The notes: generated by a model not told the origin, from the sequence alone. A stretch of 64,000 nt of DNA from Acinetobacter sp. ANC 4862 (GCF_004336635.1 NZ_SJXH01000011.1:1-64000); one strand, 5' to 3'; shown: positions 27,413-37,208, counted from the stretch's first letter. Program-made: numbers and translations.

Positions 27413-28569
27413 ACAACGGCTAAAATGGCAAAATTATAGAAGATCAGCGCAACAGGCACCGCAAGCAACATATACAATTTGTCCGCACACAGCCAATACA
27501 ACCCTGCAAACAAGATAAACTTAATGATGAGTTCGATAATTTGCAGTTTAAACAAAATATGGCTTTGGCGCTTGGCAATCAGATATGCCGAACTTGGCGG
27601 ATTACAGAAGACTGCCCAATAGCCCAAGGCTAAAATTTGAAAATATGTAGCAATTCCCTGCCATGCTTGGCCAAAAATCATTAAATAAAAAGATTCAGGC
27701 AGCACAAAGAAAATTGCAAAAAAAGGCAAAGATACAAGACTTAAAAAGACACTGCTTTTTAAAGCCTCAGTAGCAGAATCCTGCTGATAGAATTTACGGA
27801 TAAAGAACTGACGAATGGTTTGCGACATCAAATTGATTGGCACACGCAAAGTCCGCTCGACAATAGAATAAAAACCCACTGCTTGAAAGCCAACAAAATG
27901 CGCCACCACATAATATGGCAAATTATGCGAAAAACTGTTCAGCAAAGCATGCGGGGTATTGCTGAAAATAAAATCCTTATAATTTTTAAAGGCATTCCAA
28001 CTGACTTGATAGAGACGCTGATTCAGCACATAAATCAACAGCACCATGATCATTGCCAATGAACTGACGCTATAACTATTGAGTAAATTGATGTTCAACA
28101 TCAAAGGCAGACTCAGCTGTACCGCCACCACAATCAGACTGCGGAAAATATTTAAGCCTGCACAAAACCATTCCGCTTCGTGGGCAAATTTATAGTTATA
28201 GACACTTTGAATCAAGGTGTTGGCAAAGACACCGAGTGCAATCGCAACCGCCATTTCCGCATTGTAAATAAAGCCAATCACCACAGCACTTAAAACTGAA
28301 AAAAGCAGTGAAAAAACACTGCTTTCGAAGATTAAGCTTTTTTGATGTTCAGGCTTCGCCACCAATAAGGCTTGATCTAAACGTAAATTAGCCACAGTCG
28401 ACAAGACGCTGACAAATGCCAACGCCACACCGTACTGACCAAAATCATTTACAGAATAGAGGCGCGTTAAAAAAGGAAGTGCAATAAATGTCATTATCGC
28501 ACCCACTAATAAACTTAAGGTAATCAGCCCGATCGATTGATATTTTCGGGCTAAATGCATCAGCCTCAT
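27394..28569 (-). CDS. wzx: O-unit flippase Wzx (right set)
   Basis: A polysaccharide transporter of about 391 residues with roughly twelve hydrophobic segments. It begins [20 protein letters not shown] followed by [20 protein letters not shown], the usual start of MOP-family capsule flippases. The frame opens at 28590, but the ATG at 28569 shares ATGA with the epimerase stop and is the likely start. It shares little visible similarity with the flippase at 12236-13507. No Wzy lies in its own gene set. Confidence 0.87.
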   Translation of the reverse strand: MRLMHLARKYQSIGLITLSLLVGAIMTFIALPFLTRLYSVNDFGQYGVALAFVSVLSTVANLRLDQALLVAKPEHQKSLIFESSVFSLLFSVLSAVVIGFIYNAEMAVAIALGVFANTLIQSVYNYKFAHEAEWFCAGLNIFRSLIVVAVQLSLPLMLNINLLNSYSVSSLAMIMVLLIYVLNQRLYQVSWNAFKNYKDFIFSNTPHALLNSFSHNLPYYVVAHFVGFQAVGFYSIVERTLRVPINLMSQTIRQFFIRKFYQQDSATEALKSSVFLSLVSLPFFAIFFVLPESFYLMIFGQAWQGIATYFQILALGYWAVFCNPPSSAYLIAKRQSHILFKLQIIELIIKFILFAGLYWLCADKLYMLLAVPVALIFYNFAILAVVWRRPE

Positions 28570-29591
28570 TTCAGATTTTGCACATACCATTGCATCGCTA
28601 ATTGAATACCGTCATCAATACGGAACTGAGGTGCATAACCCAAAGCCTTTTCAATTTTGGCAATGCTGGCTTGTGAATGACGCACATCACCGGCACGGAA
28701 TTCACGGTACACTTCATCTTTGCTGTAGTTCACACCATTTTCAGCCAACGCAACTTTAATGGCATTAAACAAGTCATTCAGCGTGGTACGGTCACCCACT
28801 GCCACATTATAAACCTGGTTTTTCGCTGCATCATCTTGCGTAGTCGCAGCTAAAATATTGGCTTGTACAGTGTTGTCGATAAAGCAGAAATCACGGCTGG
28901 TTTCACCATCACCATTAATAAACACATCTTCACCGGCAATCATCGCTGCAGTCCATTTTGGAATCACCGCAGCATAGGCACCATTTGGATCCTGACGCTG
29001 ACCAAATACATTAAAGTAACGCAGACCAATCGCCTTAAAACCATAGGTTTTGGCAAATACATCAGCATACAGCTCATTGACGTATTTAGTCACTGCATAA
29101 GGTGATAATGGCTTACCAATGTTTTCTTCGACTTTTGGCAATGCAGGATGATCACCATAAGTTGAACTACTCGCTGCATAAGTAAAGCTAGATACACCGG
29201 CATCACGCGCTGCAGTCAACATATTTAAGAAACCACTGATATTGGTCTCATTGGTGGTGATCGGGTCTGCGATGGAACGGGGTACAGAGCCAAGCGCTGC
29301 TTCATGCAAGACATAATCCACACCTGCACAGGCTTTTTGACAATCTGCGAATTGACGGATATCCCCTTCAATAAACTTAAATTTAGCCCATTGCTCAGAA
29401 CTCACCAAAGCTTGTACTTGATCTAAATTATATTGATGACCTGTCGCAAAGTTATCTAAACCCACAACCATTTGATCTAACTTTAATAAAGTTTCTAATA
29501 AATTAGAGCCGATAAAGCCAGCCACACCTGTCACTAACCATATTTTAGGTTGAGCTTGCAGGGTTTCACATACCTGTTGATATTGATTCAT
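28566..29591 (-). CDS. gne2: UDP-GlcNAc 4-epimerase (WbpP-like)
   Basis: A 341-residue extended SDR epimerase closely resembling Pseudomonas aeruginosa WbpP, including its length. It has [65 protein letters not shown] and [14 protein letters not shown]. It equilibrates UDP-GlcNAc and UDP-GalNAc. Paired with the Gna/WbpO dehydrogenase 14 bases upstream, it points to UDP-GalNAcA as a precursor of the right-set unit. The symbol is used loosely; wbpP or tviC would also fit. Confidence 0.92.
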   Translation of the reverse strand: MNQYQQVCETLQAQPKIWLVTGVAGFIGSNLLETLLKLDQMVVGLDNFATGHQYNLDQVQALVSSEQWAKFKFIEGDIRQFADCQKACAGVDYVLHEAALGSVPRSIADPITTNETNISGFLNMLTAARDAGVSSFTYAASSSTYGDHPALPKVEENIGKPLSPYAVTKYVNELYADVFAKTYGFKAIGLRYFNVFGQRQDPNGAYAAVIPKWTAAMIAGEDVFINGDGETSRDFCFIDNTVQANILAATTQDDAAKNQVYNVAVGDRTTLNDLFNAIKVALAENGVNYSKDEVYREFRAGDVRHSQASIAKIEKALGYAPQFRIDDGIQLAMQWYVQNLK

Positions 29592-29605
29592 GAGGGCATG
29601 TCCTA

Positions 29606-30883
29606 TTATAAGCGAAGGTCAGATTCGGCTTGAGACAGTACGTATTTCAAGTCATATAGCACATGTTCAGGCTTGCCGAGTGCGCGGATCGCTTCAGCGC
29701 CCATGTCTTTAAATTGCTCATGCGCAACAGCTAAAATCACAGCATCGTAAGTATTATCTTCTAATGTTTGAATTGGGCTAATACCATACTCATGCTCTGC
29801 TTCCGTAGCATCTACCCAAGGATCATAGACATCAACATTGACATGATATTCTTGCAATTCATTAATGATATCAATGATACGAGTATTCCGAATATCCGGG
29901 CAGTTTTCTTTGAAACTTAAACCTAAAATCAGTACCTTGGCATCTTCAACCTGAATACGTTTTTTCAACATTGCTTTGACCAGCTGCGTCACCACATACG
30001 CGCCCATGCCATCATTCAAACGACGACCCGCCAAAATAATTTCAGGATTATAGCCAATCGCTTGGGCTTTATGGGTTAGATAATAGGGATCGACACCAAT
30101 ACAGTGACCACCGACCAGACCGGGACGGAAAGGTAAGAAGTTCCATTTGGTGCCCGCAGCTTGCAATACCGCTTCGGTATCAATACCCATTTTATTGAAA
30201 ATTAATGCGAGTTCATTAATTAAAGCAATGTTGACATCACGCTGCGTATTCTCAATCACTTTGGCTGCTTCAGCAACTTTAATGTTCGCAGCTTTATGTG
30301 TCCCTGCTTCGATAATCAGATTATAAACTTCATCAACAAAATCTGCGACTTCGGGCGTAGAACCAGATGTGATTTTTAGAATATTGGTGACGCGGTGTAA
30401 TTTATCACCTGGGTTAATACGCTCAGGACTATAACCAGCAAAAAAGTCTTCATTAAACTTTAAACCTGAAATTTTCTCTAATTCAGGAATACACACTTCT
30501 TCAGTCGCACCCGGATAAACTGTTGATTCATACACCACAATATCGCCTTTTTTCAAGACTTGACCAATACTATGGGAGGCTTTTACCAGAGGCGTTAAAT
30601 CAGGTTGCTTATATTGATCAATCGGCGTTGGCACAGTCACAATAAAAAAATTACAGCTTTTTAAGTCATCCAAACTCGTGGTATAGCTTAAATGCATCGA
30701 TTGTTTTAATTCTTCAGGTGAGACTTCTAAAGTATGATCTTGGCCACGTGTTAATTCATCAATACGTTTTTGGTGAATATCAAAGCCAACAACTGGAACT
30801 TTTTTTCCAAACTCCACAGCTAAAGGTAGTCCTACATAACCTAGACCAATAATTGCTATTTTTAGTTCAGAGAGTTGTAACAT
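29606..30883 (-). CDS. gna: UDP-N-acetylhexosamine 6-dehydrogenase (WbpO/TviB-like)
   Basis: A 425-residue UDP-sugar dehydrogenase oxidising UDP-GalNAc or UDP-GlcNAc to the uronic acid. The nucleotide loop [20 protein letters not shown] is normal and the catalytic segment [19 protein letters not shown] has its Cys, unlike the Ugd in this window. [10 protein letters not shown] and [15 protein letters not shown] are further family blocks. It is the first gene of the leftward capsule operon, conserved in position in Acinetobacter K loci. The spacer upstream now carries an ISAba125-like element. Confidence 0.93.
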   Translation of the reverse strand: MLQLSELKIAIIGLGYVGLPLAVEFGKKVPVVGFDIHQKRIDELTRGQDHTLEVSPEELKQSMHLSYTTSLDDLKSCNFFIVTVPTPIDQYKQPDLTPLVKASHSIGQVLKKGDIVVYESTVYPGATEEVCIPELEKISGLKFNEDFFAGYSPERINPGDKLHRVTNILKITSGSTPEVADFVDEVYNLIIEAGTHKAANIKVAEAAKVIENTQRDVNIALINELALIFNKMGIDTEAVLQAAGTKWNFLPFRPGLVGGHCIGVDPYYLTHKAQAIGYNPEIILAGRRLNDGMGAYVVTQLVKAMLKKRIQVEDAKVLILGLSFKENCPDIRNTRIIDIINELQEYHVNVDVYDPWVDATEAEHEYGISPIQTLEDNTYDAVILAVAHEQFKDMGAEAIRALGKPEHVLYDLKYVLSQAESDLRL

Positions 30884-30941
30884 ATAGAAGCCTATGTGAT
30901 CGATGCTTTATTCATCATCGTGACGTTATAAATAGCATTCT

Positions 30942-30975
30942 AATATAGCAGAAATTCAAATAATTTTAATTGTAA
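30942..30975 (-). promoter_or_regulatory. candidate promoter of the leftward capsule operon
   Basis: On the minus strand TGCTATATT forms an extended -10 box (30942-30950), with no good -35 behind it. It lies about 60 bases upstream of gna in the divergent gna-wza region. It is the best match I see, not proven. Confidence 0.4.
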
Positions 30976-31074
30976 AATATTGTCGTTATAATAGAGATTA
31001 TTCAAATATGCAATTCAACATAATCTCCCAATTAGTCACAACAATAGAAAAAAACATCATATTTATTATAGACA

Positions 31075-31095
31075 AACCCTAACCCTAACCCTAAC
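31075..31095 (+). repeat. short tandem repeat (AACCCT)3 AAC
   Basis: Three and a half copies of the hexamer AACCCT lie in the gna-wza spacer, about 60 bases left of the insertion element and about 190 bases upstream of gna. The unit equals the vertebrate telomere repeat by sequence, probably by chance. Confidence 0.9.
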
Positions 31096-31156
31096 ACCAT
31101 CTCAATACTTCTATTTTAAAAAATGTGAAAATAATAATTTTTCTTGCATATTAAAC

Positions 31157-32243
31157 GGCAGAGTAAAACTTGAAGTGCGACATAAACCACCTAATTAATT
31201 TAAAGGGTTTATGGAGTATATAAAATTGTCATACCATCATCTTAACTTTGAAGATCGTACTGCATTAATGCTTGAGTCAAGAAAAGAAGGCTTTTCACCA
31301 AGAAAATTTGCTGAACTCATTAAAAGACATCCGAGTACGATCTATCGTGAGCTTAAAAGAAATAGCATCAATGACGTTTATCAAGCTCAATATGCTTCTG
31401 ATAACACCTTCGCTAGACGTAGACGCGGTCACAGAAAACTCAAAATCGATTCAATCCTCTGGAAATTTATTGTTGAAGCGATCCGTTGTTTATGGTCTCC
31501 TCAGCAAATAGCAAAGCGTTTAAAGACATTTCCTGATTTGGATCAAACAATGAATGTAAGCCATACAACGATTTATTCAACTATACGAGCATTACCAAAG
31601 GGTGAGTTGAAAAAAGACTTATTATCCTGTCTGCGTCATGAAAATAAAAAGCGAAAAGCTAACGGTGAACCTAAAAAAGATTCTATATTACATGATATTA
31701 AAACTATTCATGAGCGCCCAGCCGAAGTTCAAGAAAGAAAAATACCGGGTCATTGGGAAGCCGATTTAATTAAAGGTAAAGATAATAAAAGTTCGATAGC
31801 AACACTTATTGAACGAAATACACGGCTCTGTATCTTGGCAACATTACCTGATGCAAAGGCAGAATCAGTGCGCAAGGCTTTAACTGAAGCTCTGAAATAT
31901 TTACCTGCAGAACTACGTAAAACGTTGACCTATGACCGTGGACGTGAGATGTCAGAACATAAAATCCTCGAAGAAGATTTAGGCATAGATGTATATTTCT
32001 GTGACCCACATTCGCCATGGCAGAAAGGTACATGCGAAAATATGAATGGTTTAATTAGGCAATATTTACCTAAAGGGATTGATTTAAATCAGGCAGATCA
32101 GCATTATTTAAATCAAGTTGCCATGTCACTGAATACTCGTCCTAGAAAAGCGTTAGATTGGCTGACACCATTAGAGAAATTTGCTCAGCTTGTTGATTAT
32201 CATAAGGCTTTTGAAACTGTCGCACCTCATGTTTGAATTCGCC
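31157..32243 (+). mobile_element. ISAba125-like IS30-family insertion sequence
   Basis: The element is 1087 bases with imperfect terminal inverted repeats; 20 of 27 positions match and the core GTGCGACA is identical. Both sides are flanked by the direct repeat AAC (31154-31156 and 32244-32246), the 3-base target duplication expected of this family. The right end reads TTGAATTCGCC, which I remember as the ISAba125 end that supplies a -35 box upstream of blaNDM. It carries one complete transposase. It splits the divergent promoter region between gna and wza. Confidence 0.88.
31211..32236 (+). CDS. IS30-family transposase
   Basis: A 341-residue DDE transposase. An N-terminal helix-turn-helix (KFAELIKRHPSTIYRELKRN) is followed by the catalytic triad: Asp in PGHWEADLIKG, Asp in LTYDRGREM and Glu in QKGTCENMNGLIRQYLPKG. 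It appears complete, with no frameshift, so the element may still be active. The coding region spans nearly the whole element. It is read toward wza. Confidence 0.93.
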   Translation: MEYIKLSYHHLNFEDRTALMLESRKEGFSPRKFAELIKRHPSTIYRELKRNSINDVYQAQYASDNTFARRRRGHRKLKIDSILWKFIVEAIRCLWSPQQIAKRLKTFPDLDQTMNVSHTTIYSTIRALPKGELKKDLLSCLRHENKKRKANGEPKKDSILHDIKTIHERPAEVQERKIPGHWEADLIKGKDNKSSIATLIERNTRLCILATLPDAKAESVRKALTEALKYLPAELRKTLTYDRGREMSEHKILEEDLGIDVYFCDPHSPWQKGTCENMNGLIRQYLPKGIDLNQADQHYLNQVAMSLNTRPRKALDWLTPLEKFAQLVDYHKAFETVAPHV

Positions 32244-32261
32244 AACATATTACAATTCAAC
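32233..32261 (+). promoter_or_regulatory. outward-facing -35 box at the right IS end
   Basis: TTGAAT (32233-32238) lies inside the right inverted repeat and points to wza. At 17 bases spacing the host sequence is TTCAAC, a poor -10, so a strong hybrid promoter is doubtful. TACAAT at 32251-32256 is too close at 12 bases. Confidence 0.4.
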
Positions 32262-32384
32262 AAAATGTTATGCTAGGTAACAAAAGCTTATTAGTATAAA
32301 ATACTATTGTTCAAATTTTATATTCTTGGACAAATTATGCCTATATTTATTCATTTCAAATTATTTTTATAAACAGGATTTCGT

Positions 32385-33488
32385 GTGAGTTACTACCGTT
32401 ACAGTTTTATGTTAGCGCTTAGTTTAGGAATGACAGGTTGCGCTATTACATCAGGTCTCCAAACATATGATTTACCTAGTGAAGGTGTTTATCAAACTGA
32501 GCTTGGAACCTCTGTTAATGTAGTCAAGCTCACTCAAGAATCACTACCTGCTGTACAGCCTGCACAAGTTAATATCAAACAAGATTATGCGCATTTATTC
32601 AATACATCACACAAAAATTATAAATTAAGTGCTGGTGATATTCTCTCTATTTATCTTTGGGCTTATCCAGATATAACTCCTCCTACAAGTTCAGTTAGTA
32701 GTGAGCAATCTGTTCAGGCCAATGGCTATCAGATTGACCAAAATGGTTATATTCAGTTTCCAATGATTGGCCGTTATAAAGCTGCTGGAAAATCATTAAC
32801 ACAGGTCAATCAGGAATTACGTAGTCAACTTTCTCGTTATTTAAAAACACCCGATGTTATTGCACGGGTATTGTCCTACCAAGGTCAACGCTTTTCTGTG
32901 CAAGGTAATGTCATGCGCGGTGGACAATTTTTCTTAAGTGATCAGCCAGTAAGTGTTTATACTGCATTAGGTCTTGCTGGTGGGGTAAATACTGAAAAAG
33001 GTGACAATACCTCCATTACCCTTGTTCGCCAAGGTCAAACCTATAGCCTAAATAGTATTGAATTGGAAAAATCAGGCTTCTCTTTACATAACCTACTCAT
33101 TCAACCTAATGATACCATTTATGTAAACTCTAGAGAAAATCAAAAAATTTATGTCATGGGTGAATCCGGGAAAAATCAATCCCTTCCTATGCGTGACCAA
33201 GGGATGAGTCTAAGCGATATTTTAGGTGAAAGTTTAGGTTTAAATCCCCTCTCTGCCAGCCGCAGTAAAATTTATGTGGTGCGCAGCAATCCCAATGACT
33301 ACAGCACAGAAATTTATCATTTAGATTTGACCAGCATTGGCGATTTTGGTTTAGCCAATCAATTTAAAATGCGCAGCAATGATATTGTCTATGTCGATGC
33401 TTCTGGATTGGCTCGTTGGCAACGTGTGATTAACCAAGTTGTTCCTTTTTCTAGCCTTGTGAATACGGCCAGTAATTTGGGCAATTAA
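32385..33488 (+). CDS. wza: capsule export outer-membrane lipoprotein Wza
   Basis: A 367-residue polysaccharide export protein forming the outer-membrane channel. It starts with GTG, preceded by AGGA at 6 bases. The short signal peptide ends at a lipobox (MTGC, Cys at 19). YKLSAGDILSIYLWAYPDI opens the PES domain, followed by two soluble ligand-binding beta-grasp domains (about 165-230 and 245-320), and the C-terminal stretch could form the membrane barrel helix. wzb follows one base after its stop. The IS copy 141 bases upstream has displaced any promoter elements located further left. Confidence 0.93.
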   Translation: MSYYRYSFMLALSLGMTGCAITSGLQTYDLPSEGVYQTELGTSVNVVKLTQESLPAVQPAQVNIKQDYAHLFNTSHKNYKLSAGDILSIYLWAYPDITPPTSSVSSEQSVQANGYQIDQNGYIQFPMIGRYKAAGKSLTQVNQELRSQLSRYLKTPDVIARVLSYQGQRFSVQGNVMRGGQFFLSDQPVSVYTALGLAGGVNTEKGDNTSITLVRQGQTYSLNSIELEKSGFSLHNLLIQPNDTIYVNSRENQKIYVMGESGKNQSLPMRDQGMSLSDILGESLGLNPLSASRSKIYVVRSNPNDYSTEIYHLDLTSIGDFGLANQFKMRSNDIVYVDASGLARWQRVINQVVPFSSLVNTASNLGN

Positions 33489-33489
33489 T

Positions 33490-33918
33490 ATGAATATTGA
33501 AAATATTCTTGTGGTTTGCGTGGGGAATATCTGCCGCAGTCCAATGGCTGAATATTTTTTAAAACAGCAATATCCGCAACTTCATATTGAGTCTGCAGGT
33601 ATTTCTGGCTTAATCGGCCATGCTGCAGATGAAAAAGCACAATTATGTATGCAGCGTTTAGGCATCGATATGCAGCCGCATATTGCCAAGAAACTGAATA
33701 GCGACTTGATTAAAAAGGCGGACTTGATTTTGGTGATGAGCCAAAATCAGCAAAAGCATTTAGAACAGACCTGGCCTTTTGCTAAAGGAAAAACATTCCG
33801 ACTCGGGCATTGGCAAGGCAGAAATGTACCTGATCCCTACCAGCATGAGCAATTGATCTTTGATGAAACCTGTCAATTAATACAAGATTGTATTAGCGAC
33901 TGGACACAACATATTTAA
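33490..33918 (+). CDS. wzb: low-molecular-weight protein tyrosine phosphatase Wzb
   Basis: A 142-residue phosphatase that dephosphorylates Wzc. The P-loop VCVGNICRSPMAEYF, with its Cys-x5-Arg-Ser signature, is at residues 9-23, and the acid loop VPDPYQHE near residue 116 supplies the general acid Asp. Length matches the family. Order wza-wzb-wzc and the short spacing indicate one transcription unit. Confidence 0.95.
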   Translation: MNIENILVVCVGNICRSPMAEYFLKQQYPQLHIESAGISGLIGHAADEKAQLCMQRLGIDMQPHIAKKLNSDLIKKADLILVMSQNQQKHLEQTWPFAKGKTFRLGHWQGRNVPDPYQHEQLIFDETCQLIQDCISDWTQHI

Positions 33919-33936
33919 CTTTTTGATAGCAAAATT

Positions 33937-36141
33937 ATGAGCCAAAATACCAATACTGAAGATACAATTGATTTAAAAGAGCTGTTCTTTTCACTCATTG
34001 CTCAATGGAAACTCATTGCACTGTGTGTAATTTTAAGTTTGGTATGTGCGTTATTGTATTTAAGAACCACACCCGATACTTATTCAGTCGATGCATTGGT
34101 GCAAGTTGAAGAAAGTAAAGGTACCTCTGCCGCTTTATTGGGTGATCTCTCCAGCATGATTGAGCAAAAACAACCTGCTCAAGCTGAAATAGAACTGCTT
34201 AAATCACGTTTAGTACTCGGTTCTGTCATTAAAAACTTAAACCTGGATTTAAAAATTTCAGGAACAGAAAATAGTTTTTTTGATCGTTTACTCAGCCCGC
34301 ATGATTATCAAACTCAATATCAGGCAAAATCAGTTTTATTCCAAGATGATTCTAAATCTTTTGATGTTCGAAAATTTGAAGTTCCAGCTTATTACTTAGA
34401 TAAAAATCTTCTGCTGAATTTTAATGCCAATAAATTTACTTTAACCGATCCAAAAACCAAGAAAATCCTGTTTAGTGCACCGACCAACCAAGAAAGCCAG
34501 CATACTTCTCAACAGGGTACCTGGAAAGTTGCAATCTATACTGAAGATCAATTCAAAGACAGCTATAATATTCAAAAAATGTCATTACCTGCAGCTATGG
34601 GGTCAATTACGAACAATTATTCTGTGGCTGAAAAAGGTAAATTGACCGGTATTTTAGGTTTAAATTATCAAGGTCAGGATAAAGAACATATCACTAAAGT
34701 TCTGAATTCTATTCTTGTTGCTTATAGCCAACAAAATATTGAACGTCGTTCTGCTGAAACTGCACAAACGCTTAAATTCCTAGATGAACAGTTACCTGAA
34801 TTAAAACAACAGCTTGATGTTGCAGAGCGTGAATTTAACAAATTCCGCCAACAATATAATACCGTGGATGTGACCAAAGAATCTGAATTGTATTTGACTC
34901 AAAGTATTACCTTAGAGACGCAAAAATCACAATTGGAACAGCAACAAGCTGAAATGGCAGCAAAATATACCAACGAACACCCGGTGATGCAGCAAATGAA
35001 TGCACAGTTGGGAGCGATTAATAAAAAAATTGGTGAGTTGAATGATACTTTAAAACAACTGCCTGATTTACAACGTCGCTATTTACAGCTATATCGAGAG
35101 GTTGAAGTTAAAACCCAACTCTATACAGCTTTGCTTAACTCTTACCAGCAACTCCGTATTGCTAAAGCAGGGGAAATTGGTAATGTCCGTGTTGTGGATA
35201 CTGCCGTTGAACCGAATAAACCAATTGCACCGAAGAAATTACAGATTCTGATTTTATCCATCTTCCTGGGTGGTTTCCTCGGAACCTTGCTAGCTCTACT
35301 GCGCAACATGATGCGTTCGGGCATTAAAGATTCCAGCCAGATTGAAAATGAGCTGGATTTACCAGTATATGCCACGGTTCCACGTTCATCGATTCAAGAA
35401 AGCCGCATTAAACTGCTGAAAAAGAAAAAGCATATTCCTATTTTAGCCATTAAAAACAGCGATGATATTGCAATTGAAAGCTTACGCAGCATGCGTACCG
35501 CGATTCACTTTGCCATGAATCAGGCGAAAAATAATATCATTATGATTTCAGGTCCTTCCCCAGAAGTGGGTAAATCCTTTATTTCTGCAAACCTGGCAAC
35601 AATTTTAGCGCAAAGTAATAAACGCGTCTTGATCATTGATGGGGATATGCGTCGTGGTTATTTACATAAATATTTCAATCATGACAACCAACCAGGTTTG
35701 GCTGAATATTTAAATACTCAGCAAAGTATTGAAAATATTATTAGGCCGACTGAAGTTCATAATTTAGATGTAATTACGCGTGGCAAGAGTCCGGTGAATC
35801 CTTCTGAACTTTTGAGCTCAGCAAGATTTTCTACCATGCTAGAACAACTTTCACCTCTGTATGATCATATTATTATTGATACGCCTCCTGTGCTTGCCGT
35901 AACCGACGGGATTATCATTTCACAATATGCCGGCGTGAATTTAGTCATTGCACGTTATGCAAAATCACAGATGAAAGAACTTGAATTAACAATTAACCGA
36001 TTTGACCAAGTCGGAGTTAAGGTCAATGGCTTTATTCTGAATGATATTCAACGTGGCACTGGCGGTTATGGTTATGGTTATGGTTATGGTTATGGTTATA
36101 ACTATGCCTATGGTTATAAAACCTCAAAAGATAAGGATTAA
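33937..36141 (+). CDS. wzc: capsule co-polymerase tyrosine kinase Wzc
   Basis: A 734-residue polysaccharide co-polymerase with autokinase domain. Two membrane helices flank a periplasmic region (about 30-50 and 430-450) with coiled-coil helices near 280-400. The cytoplasmic BY-kinase has Walker A SGPSPEVGKSFISANL, Walker A' VLIIDGDMRRG and Walker B HIIIDTPPV. The tail ends in a Tyr cluster of GY repeats encoded by a hexanucleotide repeat. Cycling of phosphorylation with Wzb controls chain length. It should work with Wza and Wzy. A terminator follows. Confidence 0.95.
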   Translation: MSQNTNTEDTIDLKELFFSLIAQWKLIALCVILSLVCALLYLRTTPDTYSVDALVQVEESKGTSAALLGDLSSMIEQKQPAQAEIELLKSRLVLGSVIKNLNLDLKISGTENSFFDRLLSPHDYQTQYQAKSVLFQDDSKSFDVRKFEVPAYYLDKNLLLNFNANKFTLTDPKTKKILFSAPTNQESQHTSQQGTWKVAIYTEDQFKDSYNIQKMSLPAAMGSITNNYSVAEKGKLTGILGLNYQGQDKEHITKVLNSILVAYSQQNIERRSAETAQTLKFLDEQLPELKQQLDVAEREFNKFRQQYNTVDVTKESELYLTQSITLETQKSQLEQQQAEMAAKYTNEHPVMQQMNAQLGAINKKIGELNDTLKQLPDLQRRYLQLYREVEVKTQLYTALLNSYQQLRIAKAGEIGNVRVVDTAVEPNKPIAPKKLQILILSIFLGGFLGTLLALLRNMMRSGIKDSSQIENELDLPVYATVPRSSIQESRIKLLKKKKHIPILAIKNSDDIAIESLRSMRTAIHFAMNQAKNNIIMISGPSPEVGKSFISANLATILAQSNKRVLIIDGDMRRGYLHKYFNHDNQPGLAEYLNTQQSIENIIRPTEVHNLDVITRGKSPVNPSELLSSARFSTMLEQLSPLYDHIIIDTPPVLAVTDGIIISQYAGVNLVIARYAKSQMKELELTINRFDQVGVKVNGFILNDIQRGTGGYGYGYGYGYGYNYAYGYKTSKDKD
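36064..36099 (+). repeat. (GGTTAT)6 hexanucleotide repeat encoding the Wzc tyrosine tail
   Basis: Six identical GGTTAT units encode Gly-Tyr repeats, followed by AACTATGCCTATGGTTAT. Copy-number slippage would keep the frame and change the number of phosphorylatable Tyr residues. Confidence 0.92.
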
Positions 36142-36473
36142 AAGATTTGATTCATATCAATTGAATTTCTTTATTGTAAAAGTCAGTGATTCACTGGCTT
36201 TTTCTTTTTAAGATCATCTTAATCTAAAAATATTTTGGTTTATAAACAAATCAGGATCAAAGCAAAAAAATTATAATTCACTATCAAAGTAGATAAAAAA
36301 TTGATATTTAATTGTATTAAAAATGTTTTATGTATTCAGTCTGTTATAGAATAACTGGCTTGATAAGAATATATTGGATTTCTGTACAATACGGCTTCCT
36401 CGAAACGTGTTGGATAGAAAAGTCTGCTAAAATTAATGCAACTTTTGAATATAAAATGAATTTGGGAAAACCT
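36142..36473. other. spacer between wzc and fkpA
   Basis: It holds the wzc terminator, then AT-rich DNA with a possible fkpA promoter: TTGATA at 36360-36365 and TACAAT at 36385-36390, spaced 19 bases, which is longer than ideal. No gene was seen. The open frame upstream of the fkpA ATG has no family similarity. Confidence 0.5.
36178..36209 (+). terminator. terminator after wzc
   Basis: AAAAGTCAGTGA pairs with TCACTGGCTTTTT (one wobble pair) and a T-rich tract follows. It ends the wza-wzb-wzc unit. Confidence 0.75.
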
Positions 36474-37178
36474 ATGAGTAAAGCCTTACCCATCGCTGTC
36501 GCTGTTCTTTTAGGCGGTGCTGCACTTGTACCTGTTTATTATGCAACTCAAAATCCGGCTACCGTGACATCAAAAGCATCAAAGAATGCATCTGCTGTTG
36601 AGAAAATCAGTTATGCGCTAGGCTATGAAGTTGCACATCAAACACCACCTGAATTAAATATCAATAGCTTTGTTACCGGTGTACGCGAAGGTCACGCTCG
36701 AAATAAACCTGCTTATACAGAACAAGAACTTCAACAAGCCTATGAGCAATTCCAAAAGGAAATGCAACAGAAGCAAGTTGAGCAAGCACAGCAAGTTCAA
36801 ACAACTAGCGATTCTTTTTTAACTGAAAATGCGAAAAAACCGGGTGTAAAAACTACAGCTTCAGGCTTGCAGTACAAAATCATCAAAGAAGGTACAGGTA
36901 AACAACCGGCTGCAAACTCTATTGTGACCGTACATTACAAAGGCCAATTGGTTGACGGTAAAGTATTTGATAGCTCGATTGAACGTGGTGAACCGATTGA
37001 GTTCCCATTAAATCAAGTCATTCCGGGTTGGACTGAAGGTCTGCAATTGATGAAAGAAGGCGGTAAAGCGACCCTTTATATCCCTTCACAATTGGGCTAT
37101 GGTGAACAAGGTGTTCCGGGAATGATTCCTGCCAACAGCACCCTGATTTTTGATGTTGAACTGATCAAAGTAAAATAA
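36474..37178 (+). CDS. fkpA: FKBP-type peptidyl-prolyl isomerase, exported
   Basis: A 234-residue FKBP-type prolyl isomerase. [20 protein letters not shown] is an uncleaved or cleaved signal segment, followed by an N-terminal dimerisation region ([20 protein letters not shown]), a Gln-rich helix and the FKBP domain with [18 protein letters not shown] and [20 protein letters not shown]. The frame is open from 36330, but the ATG at 36474 behind GGGAAA starts the signal sequence. It is the conserved flank of the Acinetobacter K locus and probably helps periplasmic protein folding. Confidence 0.93.
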   Translation: MSKALPIAVAVLLGGAALVPVYYATQNPATVTSKASKNASAVEKISYALGYEVAHQTPPELNINSFVTGVREGHARNKPAYTEQELQQAYEQFQKEMQQKQVEQAQQVQTTSDSFLTENAKKPGVKTTASGLQYKIIKEGTGKQPAANSIVTVHYKGQLVDGKVFDSSIERGEPIEFPLNQVIPGWTEGLQLMKEGGKATLYIPSQLGYGEQGVPGMIPANSTLIFDVELIKVK

Positions 37179-37186
37179 AAAAATTC

Positions 37187-37208
37187 AAGGAGAGCTTTTG
37201 CTCTCCTT
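37187..37208 (+). terminator. hairpin between the two FKBP genes
   Basis: AAGGAGAG (37187-37194) pairs with CTCTCCTT (37201-37208); the following T-tract is short (ATTTAT). It probably terminates fkpA partially. Confidence 0.6.

Noticed and set aside
31075..31095. AACCCT repeats as evidence of a linear replicon end or eukaryotic contamination
   Set aside because: Only three and a half copies, placed inside a continuous bacterial capsule locus between gna and an IS element.
36064..36120. GGTTAT repeats as a CRISPR-like or independent satellite array
   Set aside because: They are codons of the Wzc tyrosine tail and in frame throughout.
36330..36473. 48-residue N-terminal extension of FkpA
   Set aside because: It would bury the signal peptide, and a ribosome site (GGGAAA) precedes the ATG at 36474.
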